A stretch of 64,000 nt of DNA from CAVQBL01 sp963710715. GTDB lineage: Bacteria > Pseudomonadota > Gammaproteobacteria > DSM-16500. The notes below the pieces were generated by a model that saw only the letters and a program-made list of their open reading frames with translations, was not told the DNA's origin and did not search any database. Of this stretch, positions 53,887-62,617 are shown in pieces. A program made the translations under genes and the position numbers. Position 1 is the first letter of the stretch. Each line of letters opens with the position of its first letter. Location of the stretch: positions 1-64,000 of the forward strand of contig CAVQBL010000007.1 in assembly GCA_963710715.1 (NCBI GenBank). Direction: 5' to 3'.

Positions 53887-54081
53887 CTTACTAATCTTCG
53901 AATCCAACTCCTCATCACCCTTTTGCTTTTTCAACTTAAGCATGGACTGGATTTTTTTCAAATCCTCTGCGCTGAGTTTTAATTCATACTTTTCCAATGC
54001 TGCCTGGGGATTTTTTTTAAACTCTTCTCTAAATTCGGGATTGTTTAACCATTCACTATAAACGTCTTCTAAAGTATTCAT
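53884..54081 (-). CDS. Small protein with NHLP/Nif11-like leader signature (RiPP precursor-like)
   Basis: A 65-residue protein beginning MNTLEDVYSEWLNNPEFREE, with FKKNPQAALEKYELKLSAEDL. The spacing of NPEFREEFKKNPQAALEKY resembles the leader motif of NHLP/Os1348-type precursors of modified peptides (..DPEFRE..L..DP.AAL..Y). The tail KLKKQKGDEELDSKISK is very polar and lacks Cys and Thr, which is unusual for a modified core. Its neighbours are a PqqD-like/M50 membrane protease (divergent, 84 bp away) and the ETF-QO gene behind it. The function is unproven; a protease substrate or regulator is as likely as a RiPP. Confidence 0.55.
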   Translation of the reverse strand: MNTLEDVYSEWLNNPEFREEFKKNPQAALEKYELKLSAEDLKKIQSMLKLKKQKGDEELDSKISK

Positions 54082-54165
54082 TCCATTAGAACCCTTGTTT
54101 TTTCCATTGCATCATCATAGCATACTTATAATATAAAGGGATAAGCCATAAGGGACATATAAATA
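54082..54165. promoter_or_regulatory. Divergent promoter region
   Basis: The 84 bp between the leader-like gene and the protease gene contain TATAAT at 54127-54132, a good -10 for the plus-strand gene; the -35 is poor. AAGGGACAT lies just before the ATG at 54166. Confidence 0.4.
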
Positions 54166-56226
54166 ATGCCAGATTTTTCAAATAACACTATCAGTATCCC
54201 TGAGCGCCAAGCATTGCTTACCGCGTTACCGTATTTTGCAATGCTAACGTCTGCAGAAAGCAAAGAGCTTACCTCGCTTATGGAAGAAGTGAGTTATGCA
54301 GCAGGTGAAATGATTGTCGAAGAAGACGCCTTGGTTGATAGTGTTTATATTATAACCAGTGGCCAAGCTGAAGTAACGCGCACGCTATTATCTAAAAAAA
54401 ATACTATTACGAAAGTTCCTGTGGGTGTCTTAAATGCAAGTGAAGCCATAGGATTGAATGATACCGGTTTTTTTTCCACGACTGGCAAACGTACCGCTAC
54501 AGTAACAGCACTTTCTAAAATACAAGCACTAAAACTGGATTTGAAAAGCTTACACCAATTTTTTAAACGTCATGTGCATTTACAATCTTCTATGTATGCT
54601 GCGACAGAACAGATGTTGCGCGTACGCTTAATCAAGCAGTCGCTGCCATTTAGCAAACTTTCTTATGAGCGCATGCAATGGTTGGCGAGTCAAATTGAAG
54701 CTATTTCTGTTCCTGCAGGCACTGTTATTTTTAAACAAGGTGAACTGGGTGATCGTTGTTATCTGATTCGCTCAGGTCAAATAGAAATTAGTGCCAAAGA
54801 AGAAGATAGTGCAAAACATCAACTGGCTATTTTAAAAACTCCTACGCTATTTGGCGAAGCAACATTAATTACTCATTCACCGCGTAATGCAACTGCACGT
54901 GCAATGGAAGATAGTGAATTGCTCGTTTTGCAACATAAAAATTTATCTGAATTAATGGAAACAGAAGCTAATGTGGCTGATATGTTTATGACCTTAATGG
55001 TTGATCGTAGTCGTCCATTGCAATGTGCAGATATTACCACACATCGTCGGATGACTGCGGATAAACAAGAAATTGTTATTTTGAAAAATCCACGTAATAG
55101 AAATTATTTTAAATTATCAAACGAAGGATGGTTTATTTGGCAGCAATTAAATGGTAAACATACCATGCGTGAAATTACGATGAATTTTGCTAATGAGTTT
55201 AATACATTTGCTCCTAATATTGTGGTAGCACTCATTTCAAAATTAGCCAAAGGCGGATTTATCGAACAAGTTGAAGCGCGTGATACACATCAATTTGATA
55301 ATCAACCATTTTGGGTGCGAGGTTTATTACGCTTACGTAATTTATTGGAAGCACGAGTTGCTTTTGGTGATGCAGATAAGTGGTTAACCCGTGTTTATCA
55401 AAAAGGAATTCATTTTCTTTTTACACCCATTGCACAAGTTATATTAGCATTGGCGGCAATGACGGGCTTTGTTGTTTTTTGTTATAAAACCGGTTGGACA
55501 ATCGAAACTTTCCAAATTATACCGCACACTTGGTTATTATTACTTTGTTTAATTCCAGGAGCAATAGTTTCAGTTGCGCTGCATGAATTAGGGCATGCAT
55601 TTAGTACCAAAGCATTTGGTTACGAAGTACATTATATGGGTGTGGGTTGGTATTGGGTTGCGCCGGTTGCATTTACTGATACATCCGATATGTGGTTAAG
55701 TACGCGGGGACCTCGTACCATAGTTAATTTAGCTGGTATCTACACAGATATATTGATTGCAGGCGTTTCTGCATTATTAATGCTAGTCATTTTAAATCCT
55801 TATGTTCAAGTATTTCTGTGGTTGCTTGCTTTATTTGCATATATCAATGCATTTAGAATGTTAAGTCCACTGCAAGAATTAGATGGTTATTACGTATTAA
55901 TGGATTTAGCGGATCGTCCACACTTACGTCAATCTGCTATTAAATGGTTAGTGAATGAATTTCCAAAAGCATTACGTCAACCCTCATTATTTAAAAAACA
56001 TGTACCAGAAATTGTCTATTGGTTAGCGTGCATTATTTATTTAGTATTGACAGTGGTATTGATATGGTTGTTACAAAAATTTGTATTTAAAATTTTAGGC
56101 ATTCATGCTTCCAATCCTATGCTCAGTCTTATTTTCCCATTCTTTGTCACCTTAATTTCCAGTTTAGGCATTATTGCGGAAATTCGTTCGCAGGTGAAGA
56201 ATAGACGCGCGGTCCGCGAATACTGA
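54166..56226 (+). CDS. Membrane M50 metalloprotease with two cyclic-nucleotide-binding domains and a PqqD-like domain
   Basis: The 686-residue protein has two CNB folds (about residues 22-135 and 165-275; motifs VYIITSGQAEV and CYLIRSGQIEI, FGEATLITHSPRNATARA). A PqqD-like segment follows at about 305-365 (NYFKLSNEGWFIWQQLNG, ISKLAKGGFIEQ), which in known systems binds the leader of peptide precursors. The C-terminal half is an integral membrane M50 protease with HELGHAFSTKAFGYEV (His473-Glu-x-x-His) and a second metal motif LQELDGYYVL near 570. Six or so membrane segments surround them. It probably cuts a substrate within or next to the membrane, controlled by a nucleotide ligand. The adjacent small leader-like protein is an attractive substrate. 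Confidence 0.85.
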   Translation: MPDFSNNTISIPERQALLTALPYFAMLTSAESKELTSLMEEVSYAAGEMIVEEDALVDSVYIITSGQAEVTRTLLSKKNTITKVPVGVLNASEAIGLNDTGFFSTTGKRTATVTALSKIQALKLDLKSLHQFFKRHVHLQSSMYAATEQMLRVRLIKQSLPFSKLSYERMQWLASQIEAISVPAGTVIFKQGELGDRCYLIRSGQIEISAKEEDSAKHQLAILKTPTLFGEATLITHSPRNATARAMEDSELLVLQHKNLSELMETEANVADMFMTLMVDRSRPLQCADITTHRRMTADKQEIVILKNPRNRNYFKLSNEGWFIWQQLNGKHTMREITMNFANEFNTFAPNIVVALISKLAKGGFIEQVEARDTHQFDNQPFWVRGLLRLRNLLEARVAFGDADKWLTRVYQKGIHFLFTPIAQVILALAAMTGFVVFCYKTGWTIETFQIIPHTWLLLLCLIPGAIVSVALHELGHAFSTKAFGYEVHYMGVGWYWVAPVAFTDTSDMWLSTRGPRTIVNLAGIYTDILIAGVSALLMLVILNPYVQVFLWLLALFAYINAFRMLSPLQELDGYYVLMDLADRPHLRQSAIKWLVNEFPKALRQPSLFKKHVPEIVYWLACIIYLVLTVVLIWLLQKFVFKILGIHASNPMLSLIFPFFVTLISSLGIIAEIRSQVKNRRAVREY

Positions 56227-56401
56227 ATTTACCGTCATTGCGCGGAAAGCCTCGGCATTCAGGCCGAGGATGGAAAGCGCAGTGCGATGCTGACAGCTTT
56301 TAAGAAGGGTGTATTCTGCTGTTGAATATATTGTTCAAAATATCAATAGATGATCCGCCACAAGATGAAGCAAAATAGCTAGGTGACCAAAGAACGCCCT
56401 T

Positions 56402-56713
56402 TTAATAGTGTTTAGAAATCGAAGGTAAATGTTGTCGAAGTAAACGACTGGATACGCCTTTCAGACTATTAACAAGAGTAGCGATAGCAACTTTTGGCGG
56501 ATACTCAATAAGAAGATGTACGTGATTATTTTCTCCATCCATCTCAATTAATCGCGCTTCAAAATCGGCACAAACTTTAGAAAAAATTATTTTCAAAATA
56601 TTAATGGCCGTTTTATTGAAAGTTTTTTTGCGGTATTTAGTAACAAAGACCAAATGAACGTGCATATTGAATACACAGTGTCTTCCAGATCGAATTTGAT
56701 TGATTTTATTCAT
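56402..56713 (-). pseudogene. TnpA (IS200/IS605), C-terminally truncated
   Basis: The 103-codon frame matches copy 1 up to PSISKHY, then stops; the catalytic Tyr region, present in copy 1, remains only as an out-of-frame remnant up to about 56310. The HUH motif NHVHLLIEYPP is kept. Inactive without the Tyr. Confidence 0.8.
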
Positions 56714-56735
56714 AGACCAAAGTATATTTTACGCA

Positions 56736-57898
56736 TGAGAAGACTGCAAGCATTTAAATTTAAATTAAAATTATTCAGTCGGCATGGCGCGAGAATTATC
56801 TTGTTTTGCAGGCTCATGTCGTTTTGTTTATAATAAAGCATTGCTTTGAAAAAAGATTGTTATGAAAAGGTGAAAAGAAATTAAATTATGCAGGTCTTTG
56901 CAAAGATCTAACCGCATGGAGAAATGATCCTGAGATGCGATGGCTTAAAGAGTCGCATTCACAAGCATTGCAGCAGTCATTTAAGGATTTAGAACGCGCT
57001 TATCAAAATTTTTTCACGAAACGCGCTGATTTCCCACGATTTAAGGAAAAGGGATGCATGATTCATTTCGAATTCCCCAAGGTGTCCAACTAGATCAAAG
57101 AAATAGTCGCCTATTTTTACCAAAATTCGGCTGGGTACGTTATCAAAAAAGTTGCGAAGTGTTAGGTGAAGTGAGTAATGTGACGATAGTCAGTCGAAAA
57201 GGCGATAAATGGTATGTGAGCATTCAAACAGAACAAGTAGATGAGACGGCTGTTCATCCTTCAATCAGTGCAATAGGAGTCGATGTAGGGATTGTCCAAT
57301 TTGCAACATTATCAAATGGAACAGTGTTAGTCCCAGTAAATAGTTTTAGAACGAAGCAAAAAAAATTAGCAGCATAACAACGTCAAATAAGTAAAAAGAC
57401 GAAATTTAGTAAAAATTGGAAAAAGATCAAAACTTTAAAAGTAAGTCGATTGCATAGAAAAATATCGAATATTCGTTAAAATTATTTGCATCAAAACAAG
57501 TAGCACTCTTAGCAAAAATCACGCATTGGTGTGTATGGAAGATTTGCAAATAAAGAATATGAGTAAGAGTGCAAGAGGTAATTGGATTCACCGGGTAAAA
57601 AGGTGAAAGCCAAAAGGGGTTTAAATAAATCTATTCTTGATTAAGGATGGTATGAATTAAGACGACAAATTGAGTATAAACAATGTTGGTTACGAGGTGA
57701 TTGTAGTTGCAATACCGCCACAATATACGAAGTCAAACTTGTCCAGAGTGCGATCATGTTGATTCATCCAATCGAGCAACTCAGGCAAGCTTTGTCTGCG
57801 AAAAGTGTAATTATAAAAATAATGCTGATATAGTTGGCGCGATGAATATATTAAGGGCAGGACATGCCCGGTTAGCTTGTGGAGAGATGGTGCAGTAA
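56736..57898 (+). pseudogene. TnpB (IS200/IS605), multiple frameshifts
   Basis: The remains start at MRRLQAFKF near 56736 and continue in several frames. The segment RNDPEMRWLKESHSQALQQ, then LERAYQNFFTKRADFPRFKEK, is present, unlike copy 1. The RuvC-like region IGVDVGIVQFATLS is in frame from 57054 to 57377, and the zinc ribbon CPECDHVDSSNRA is in another frame at 57707. Several stops make it nonfunctional. Confidence 0.8.
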
Positions 57899-58022
57899 GA
57901 CCACTCAATGAATCAGGAACCCATCGAAGCTCATCATGCGTTCGTTGCATGAGAGCAGTAGGAATCTTCGCTCATTTATGACGAGGAGGATGTCAAAACT
58001 CCCATTTATTCGGTTATTCATT

Positions 58023-58560
58023 TAGGATTTTATCTTTTTTAAATCTTTCGAAAAAACATTAAATTTTTCTACTTCACCTTCACGTTTTGCCCATTCTTTT
58101 ATTTTTGAAAATTGCACAGGATGTTTCTCTGCAATCCAAACGGCTTGATCTAAACATTGAAGATCATTCCAATGAAAATATGCTGCTAGTCGATCCATTA
58201 TGCTTTGCGTATGGAGATAATAATTTTAACTTATATCCTTGAAACTGAAGTATAGCTTAATCTTATGTATAAGCTGATCACCAATCGCCAAAAGTCCTGA
58301 AGGGAATCTGGAAAAAAATCGGTTTGTTTATACCTAAATTCTTTTCCATGTCTTTGGAAATCTAATTCTTGCATAGCTTTGCTAATGGTTTTTTGATCTG
58401 CCGGACTGATAAAATCAGCATCGTATGACATATACTTATTTTCTGTATAGATTGAAACAACTGCGCCACCTGTAAGAACAGTTGAAATTCCTTTTGATTG
58501 AAGTATGAGCGCTACCAAGGCAGCAAATTCGCCGATAGACATGTTTTTTGATATTTTCAT
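58023..58560 (-). pseudogene. Nucleotidyltransferase (AbiEii/DUF6036-like), frameshifted
   Basis: The N-terminal part (MSIGEFAALVALILQSKGIS, LTGGAVVSIYTENKYMSYD) has the GG motif of nucleotidyltransferases at its start, followed by DADFI. From DFF the frame is lost: a missing T in a T-run near 58314 would restore SRFPSGLLAIGDQ. The end, FQGYKLKLLSP and TQSIMDRLAAYFHWNDLQCL, is in other frames (58023-58250). At least three shifts make it a pseudogene. It follows an HTH gene with a 4-bp overlap, a common toxin-antitoxin-like or defence layout. Confidence 0.75.
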
Positions 58561-58886
58561 AATGATTTTCCCGTTCGGCGGGGACGCTGACGTTGTCGAT
58601 AATATTTTTCTATCTCATCTCGTGGTATTTGACTAAGGATTTTTTGCAATAAAATTTCTAATTCTTTTTTATAAAGACAGCGAGGATTAAAAGTATATAT
58701 TTTAACGCTACCTTTAGTGCGAGCAACCAGAATGCCACCATTTTCAAGGCGAAGAAGCTGTTTACTCACTTGCGACTTGGAAATTTGAAAGGTTTCTGCT
58801 ATTCCTGAAATATAACCTTCTCCATAGTTAGTAATATACAGAAGTACTTTCTCAGCAGTATTATTTCCTACGAGAGCTTCAATCAT
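58557..58886 (-). CDS. Winged-helix (ArsR/MarR-like) regulator paired with the nucleotidyltransferase
   Basis: A 109-residue winged-helix protein. The recognition region is ISGIAETFQISKSQVSKQLLRLENGGILVAR, followed by the wing GSVKIYTFNPRC. It overlaps the broken nucleotidyltransferase gene by 4 bp, the typical antitoxin/regulator position in such pairs. It may now be an orphan. The gene itself is open. Confidence 0.75.
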   Translation of the reverse strand: MIEALVGNNTAEKVLLYITNYGEGYISGIAETFQISKSQVSKQLLRLENGGILVARTKGSVKIYTFNPRCLYKKELEILLQKILSQIPRDEIEKYYRQRQRPRRTGKSL

Positions 58887-58972
58887 AGCTTTCCTCTGTT
58901 ATATAAAGTAGAATAATCGTTCTATTTTAGTGTACTAAATTAAATTGTTTAAATCAAGCCTTGTGTCATCTT

Positions 58973-59095
58973 CGTATTTGAAATTTTAGGCATTCATGCT
59001 GCCAATCCTTTACTCAGTCTTATTTTCCCATTATTTGTCACTTTGATTTCAAGTTTAGGTATTATTGCGGAAATTTGGTCGCAGGCGGAGGAATA
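58973..59095 (+). pseudogene. Duplicated 3' end of the M50 protease gene
   Basis: About 120 bp here (VFEILGIHAANPLLSLIFPLF in one frame) match the end of the M50 gene at 56086-56210 with scattered differences. The copies flank the IS605 copy 2 and the nucleotidyltransferase/HTH pair, so these 2.8 kb were either inserted with a repeat of the gene end, or are the remains of a tandem gene copy. Confidence 0.7.
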
Positions 59096-59133
59096 ACATA
59101 TTTAAACAGGATCTTTTATCGCGACAGCAAATC

Positions 59134-59406
59134 CTATTCCAATACCAATTCGCCATGACGCTTAATTTCATCATACATGGCGTCAGGCGCAAGATCGATT
59201 TCGCCAGGCCAGGTGACAGCGCCGTACTCAAGATGAACTTGATTAAAAAGATGAATATCTTTTAATGCTGCAAAGACACCTGCTTTGTTACTCATTACAC
59301 GATGTGACATTTCAACGTAACCGCGTGTTCCATCAATAAATTCGACTTCAAGCTTATAGTTAGCAAGCGGTTTTACTTTGGCTAACCGCCATGACGCGGT
59401 GCACAT
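59134..59406 (-). CDS. DUF2442-domain protein
   Basis: A 90-residue protein with WRLAKVKPLANYKLEVEFIDG and WPGEIDLAPDAMYDEIK, typical of DUF2442. The ATG at 59406 (MCTASWR) is the likely start; the frame stays open upstream because of a shift in the previous gene. It is paired with the DUF4160 gene, an arrangement suggestive of a toxin-antitoxin-like pair, but function is unknown. Confidence 0.8.
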   Translation of the reverse strand: MCTASWRLAKVKPLANYKLEVEFIDGTRGYVEMSHRVMSNKAGVFAALKDIHLFNQVHLEYGAVTWPGEIDLAPDAMYDEIKRHGELVLE

Positions 59407-59665
59407 TATTCCAGAGGCGATATTTTTTTGGTGATTGATGTTGGGCGCATAATTTCCAATCCTCAAGTAATTCAGCACGATGTTCAGAAGCCCACTCCAG
59501 CACTAATGATAATGCTCTGCGAGGCATGGTGCCTTTAATAACTTCAAGTGTAGCGATATTAATGAGAACCTCATACTCTGCATACAACGCATGAAAATGT
59601 GGTGGGGCGTGATCATCCCAAAACATTTGGATAATTATTCCGTAAAACATACTGATTGTAGGCAT
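59360..59665 (-). CDS. DUF4160-domain protein, frame run-on at its end
   Basis: A DUF4160 protein (MPTISMFYGIIIQMFWDDHAPPHFHA, PRRALSLVLEWASEHRAEL). The expected ending, KKISPLE plus stop at about 59410, is reached if one A is added in the run of seven (59431-59437); as given, the frame runs on to 59360. This is another A-run indel. It precedes DUF2442 on the same strand. Confidence 0.75.
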   Translation of the reverse strand: MPTISMFYGIIIQMFWDDHAPPHFHALYAEYEVLINIATLEVIKGTMPRRALSLVLEWASEHRAELLEDWKLCAQHQSPKKYRLWNNVHRVMAVSQSKTAC

Positions 59666-59756
59666 TTACAGCGTATCTCTCTATTCTAGAAACTCATTTT
59701 AGTATAGTGTATTGAGAAAATGATTTCAAGAATTGTCACGCCTCATATTACAACCC

Positions 59757-61121
59757 TCAAGGTGCGATGGACGGAGAAACCTGTTGTGTGTCGTCTTTGC
59801 TCGAGGATAGAGGTGGTGCAACATTGTTGTTTGCATCTGCCGGCATGACCGCAGGTTTTTCAACAGCATCCGTAGGTTTCTGCACTGGAGTATTATTGAA
59901 TAAACCCGGGCCACCTGAAGAAGCCATTAATGTGCTTATTTGAATGTTCATTTTCTCATGCTCTTCCATTTTCTTCTGTAGATATTTAACAATTTGAGTC
60001 GTCATACTAATATTAGGAAGATATTGTGTAATGCGTAATCCTGTTATGTGACTTTTTGCTTGGGTATTAATCATTTCCTTAGCTGATTCTTCTTCATAAG
60101 TCCAACCATCACCAGCCGAGACTGGATGTCTCATTATTTCCCCAGTGACTATGCATCGATACAAGTCATCTGCATCAGAGAGATCTACACCTTCTGCAGA
60201 TAAAAGTGATGAAAGCAATCGTTCAATACGATCATCTTTTTTGACTTCTTTATTTTCTGCCGAAGGAGCAGGACGCGCATGAACAGCATTAGCACTTGCT
60301 GATTGTGCGGAAGGACGATTTACTGCAGCTTGTCGGGCAAAGAAGAGGCTATCGCCAAATAATCTCTGTTCTGCAACATTTACAGCTCGTATGCAAACAT
60401 TTATTGCGGCTATACCATTAGAGCAGGTAGGATTAATATTTATTTCTCTTAACAGTTCTTTAAAGCCATGACAAAATCTGTGTATATCGTAGCGACTAGC
60501 GCAATGTTTTGAAAAATTGACACGAAGATCTTTTGGAAGTTGAGATTGATAATACCTATGGCAAACATCACTATGCCTATCGATTTCTGCAATTAAATTT
60601 ATCATACGCATGTATTGCGGATTCTCTTGTTTGAATTCTTGTATCTCTGACAAAAGTTGCGTACATCTTAATTTTGCAGCAGCACGAGCTTCTTGATTAG
60701 TAGCACATTGAGATTCGCGATACTTTTGAGCGTATTCTTGGCTTTTTATATCCATAGATTTTTCTTTTAGTAGAGTTCCTACTTGATCTCGAAGAGTTTT
60801 ACTTTCTTGGATTAAAAAATTCTGGGTATTATTGTACGTATTTTCTAAAGTTGTAAGGAGATTTTTATAGGCAGTACGCTTGTCCCTTATTTGATTTAAT
60901 ATGTCGTTAAAGTTATTTTCATTTAGATTTCTGCCGTATCCTGTAGCTTGATTAAAATCTTCCCCTAATGCCGCGCTTAAATTGGATAGTAAATTTTCAA
61001 ATGTGTCGAATTCGACTAGGTTTTGTATTAGCAGTATGGTTAGGCTGTTGCGTGCTAGTGCTGATCCGAAATGGTCTTCCCTAGTCTCCCAAATCTTTTC
61101 CTTTTCACGTACTAAATGCAA
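59757..61121 (-). CDS. U-box-like protein, coiled-coil, effector candidate (5' part split by an amber codon)
   Basis: The C-terminal region from about 60180 to 59970 has a U-box pattern: DLYRCIVTGEIMRHPVSAGDGWTYEEESAKEMI, then SHITGLRITQYLPNISMTTQIVKYLQ. U-box proteins recruit E2 enzymes for ubiquitin transfer, a eukaryotic activity also found in Legionella effectors. The rest is helical (RTAYKNLLTTLENTYNNTQN and others). As given, the frame opens at a TTG (61121). An ATG at 61271 (MISRTDINRLLGQYKRL) lies in frame, but a TAG at 61181-61179 interrupts it after FIRFL. The full-length gene was probably 59757-61271. Confidence 0.65.
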   Translation of the reverse strand: MHLVREKEKIWETREDHFGSALARNSLTILLIQNLVEFDTFENLLSNLSAALGEDFNQATGYGRNLNENNFNDILNQIRDKRTAYKNLLTTLENTYNNTQNFLIQESKTLRDQVGTLLKEKSMDIKSQEYAQKYRESQCATNQEARAAAKLRCTQLLSEIQEFKQENPQYMRMINLIAEIDRHSDVCHRYYQSQLPKDLRVNFSKHCASRYDIHRFCHGFKELLREININPTCSNGIAAINVCIRAVNVAEQRLFGDSLFFARQAAVNRPSAQSASANAVHARPAPSAENKEVKKDDRIERLLSSLLSAEGVDLSDADDLYRCIVTGEIMRHPVSAGDGWTYEEESAKEMINTQAKSHITGLRITQYLPNISMTTQIVKYLQKKMEEHEKMNIQISTLMASSGGPGLFNNTPVQKPTDAVEKPAVMPADANNNVAPPLSSSKDDTQQVSPSIAP

Positions 61122-61334
61122 TATTTGTTCGTTAGTTAAATCATTATTTCCTGCTTCCTCTGCTTCCGGAACAATAAGCTAAAGAAAGCGTATAAATTCC
61201 GCTTCATGCGCGTAGTCATATAATCTTTTATACTGTCCTAAAAGCCTGTTGATGTCTGTTCTGGAGATCATATTTAGCCTCGTAGTAAGCGTATGTGTAA
61301 CGCTGTTAAAAATGACTTGGATTCATTCAGCTCT

Positions 61335-62483
61335 TCATAGTTTTGACATGATGATTGATCTATTAGGTGATTGCTGATCCTCTATCTGTATTTTTGGAGA
61401 AGAAAATAACCTTACATTTCTTGCTAAATTTAAAGAAAGTAACTGTTTCCTACGTAAAAGAATTGCATTAACAAAAGAAGTAGCAGCTTTAACTTGCTCA
61501 GTTTTTTCTAAACGATTGATATTGGTATTGGGTTCGACCATCTCAACTTCGCATACTATTGGCCCTTTTTCACCCGCATCAAACAAATCAACACGAGCTC
61601 TGGTGATTTTATCTGGAAATTTTTCATTAAAGAATTGCATTATCTTTTCTGCAAAGAGCAGCATATTCTTCGGCAATGACTCAAGTGAAACAGACATTCT
61701 TCCTTGTGGGGAGCTATTTTTGAATCCTGCTGGTTTAACTGTCGCATGATTGCATTTGTTATTAAAAAAAACCAATTGATATTCGCCATGTTTTTCAACA
61801 GCCTTCATAAAAGGTTGAATCATTAGCCCATTATATTTTTTAATTTTTAACATCTCACAAAAAAGCTTATCCATATCCCTAAAATGTCGATAATTGAGGG
61901 GTGTCTTTTCTACTTGTTTTTCATCTTGAGTGACTACAAATGTATTGTCCCCATTTGCTGAAGTATTTGGTTTCACAACAATATCACCCGACCAGATTTC
62001 AGGATTTTTAATTATAAGTTTTTGCACGATGGCAGAAAATTTTTCTTCGGAATTTGTTTTGGCATCAACACCAACAAAAATGGTTGGAATCATTGATCCT
62101 ATTGCCGAGTTTTCTGGCTTAAATTCTTCAAGCAATGGTTGGAGATAAGCATGCTTTTTAATGCCTAGCTTTAAAATATCAATATCATTAATTAAGCGCT
62201 TTTTTCCATCTGCTTCACAATGATTTAACCATTGATTGAATTCATCAGGATAAAGATGTAAGTCCCATGTAGAAGTTACAACAATAGTGTCAAATTGCAA
62301 AAAATTAATTTCTTTATTCCGCCAATCCACTATTTCAATGTCAATGGATTTTGCATCAGAAAATGCGGCAAAAGTATTTTTTATAATAAGATCATCCAAA
62401 AATTCTCTGAGTGGAGAATGGATATACTCAATAACTTTGCTACAAACAGCAAGAGCAATTTTTTTACGTGCTTGGCTCATCAT
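61335..62483 (-). CDS. ATP-grasp domain protein (RimK/DcsG-like)
   Basis: A 382-residue protein. An N-terminal part with FDTIVVTSTWDLHLYPDEFNQWL resembles the pre-ATP-grasp domain of the RimK/cycloserine-type ligases, followed by the ATP-grasp region (VVKPNTSANGDNTFVV; LMIQPFMKAVEKHGEYQLVFF) and a metal site near CEVEMVEPNTNI. It could join an amino acid to another compound. It is not linked to a known pathway here. Confidence 0.75.
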   Translation of the reverse strand: MMSQARKKIALAVCSKVIEYIHSPLREFLDDLIIKNTFAAFSDAKSIDIEIVDWRNKEINFLQFDTIVVTSTWDLHLYPDEFNQWLNHCEADGKKRLINDIDILKLGIKKHAYLQPLLEEFKPENSAIGSMIPTIFVGVDAKTNSEEKFSAIVQKLIIKNPEIWSGDIVVKPNTSANGDNTFVVTQDEKQVEKTPLNYRHFRDMDKLFCEMLKIKKYNGLMIQPFMKAVEKHGEYQLVFFNNKCNHATVKPAGFKNSSPQGRMSVSLESLPKNMLLFAEKIMQFFNEKFPDKITRARVDLFDAGEKGPIVCEVEMVEPNTNINRLEKTEQVKAATSFVNAILLRRKQLLSLNLARNVRLFSSPKIQIEDQQSPNRSIIMSKL

Positions 62484-62617
62484 TTTGTGTACCTCATAAC
62501 ATCATTTTAAATTCTGCGTTTAAGTGTAATAAATATACATGGTTAAAACGGTGGATTTGTATAAAAAGTGTATAAATTGCGAAGTATGTTATAGTAAATC
62601 TATATACAAGGACTTGG

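Larger units (their letters stand above)
56241..57996. mobile_element. IS200/IS605-family insertion sequence, copy 2 (decayed)
   Basis: Starts CGCGGAAAGC 14 bp after the M50 gene stop and ends GGATGTCAA at 57996, as in copy 1. The left-end hairpin is CCTCGGCATTCAGGCCGAGG. tnpA lacks its last third because of a stop, and tnpB has several frameshifts. It is more decayed than copy 1 but retains the tnpB segment lost there. Confidence 0.85.
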
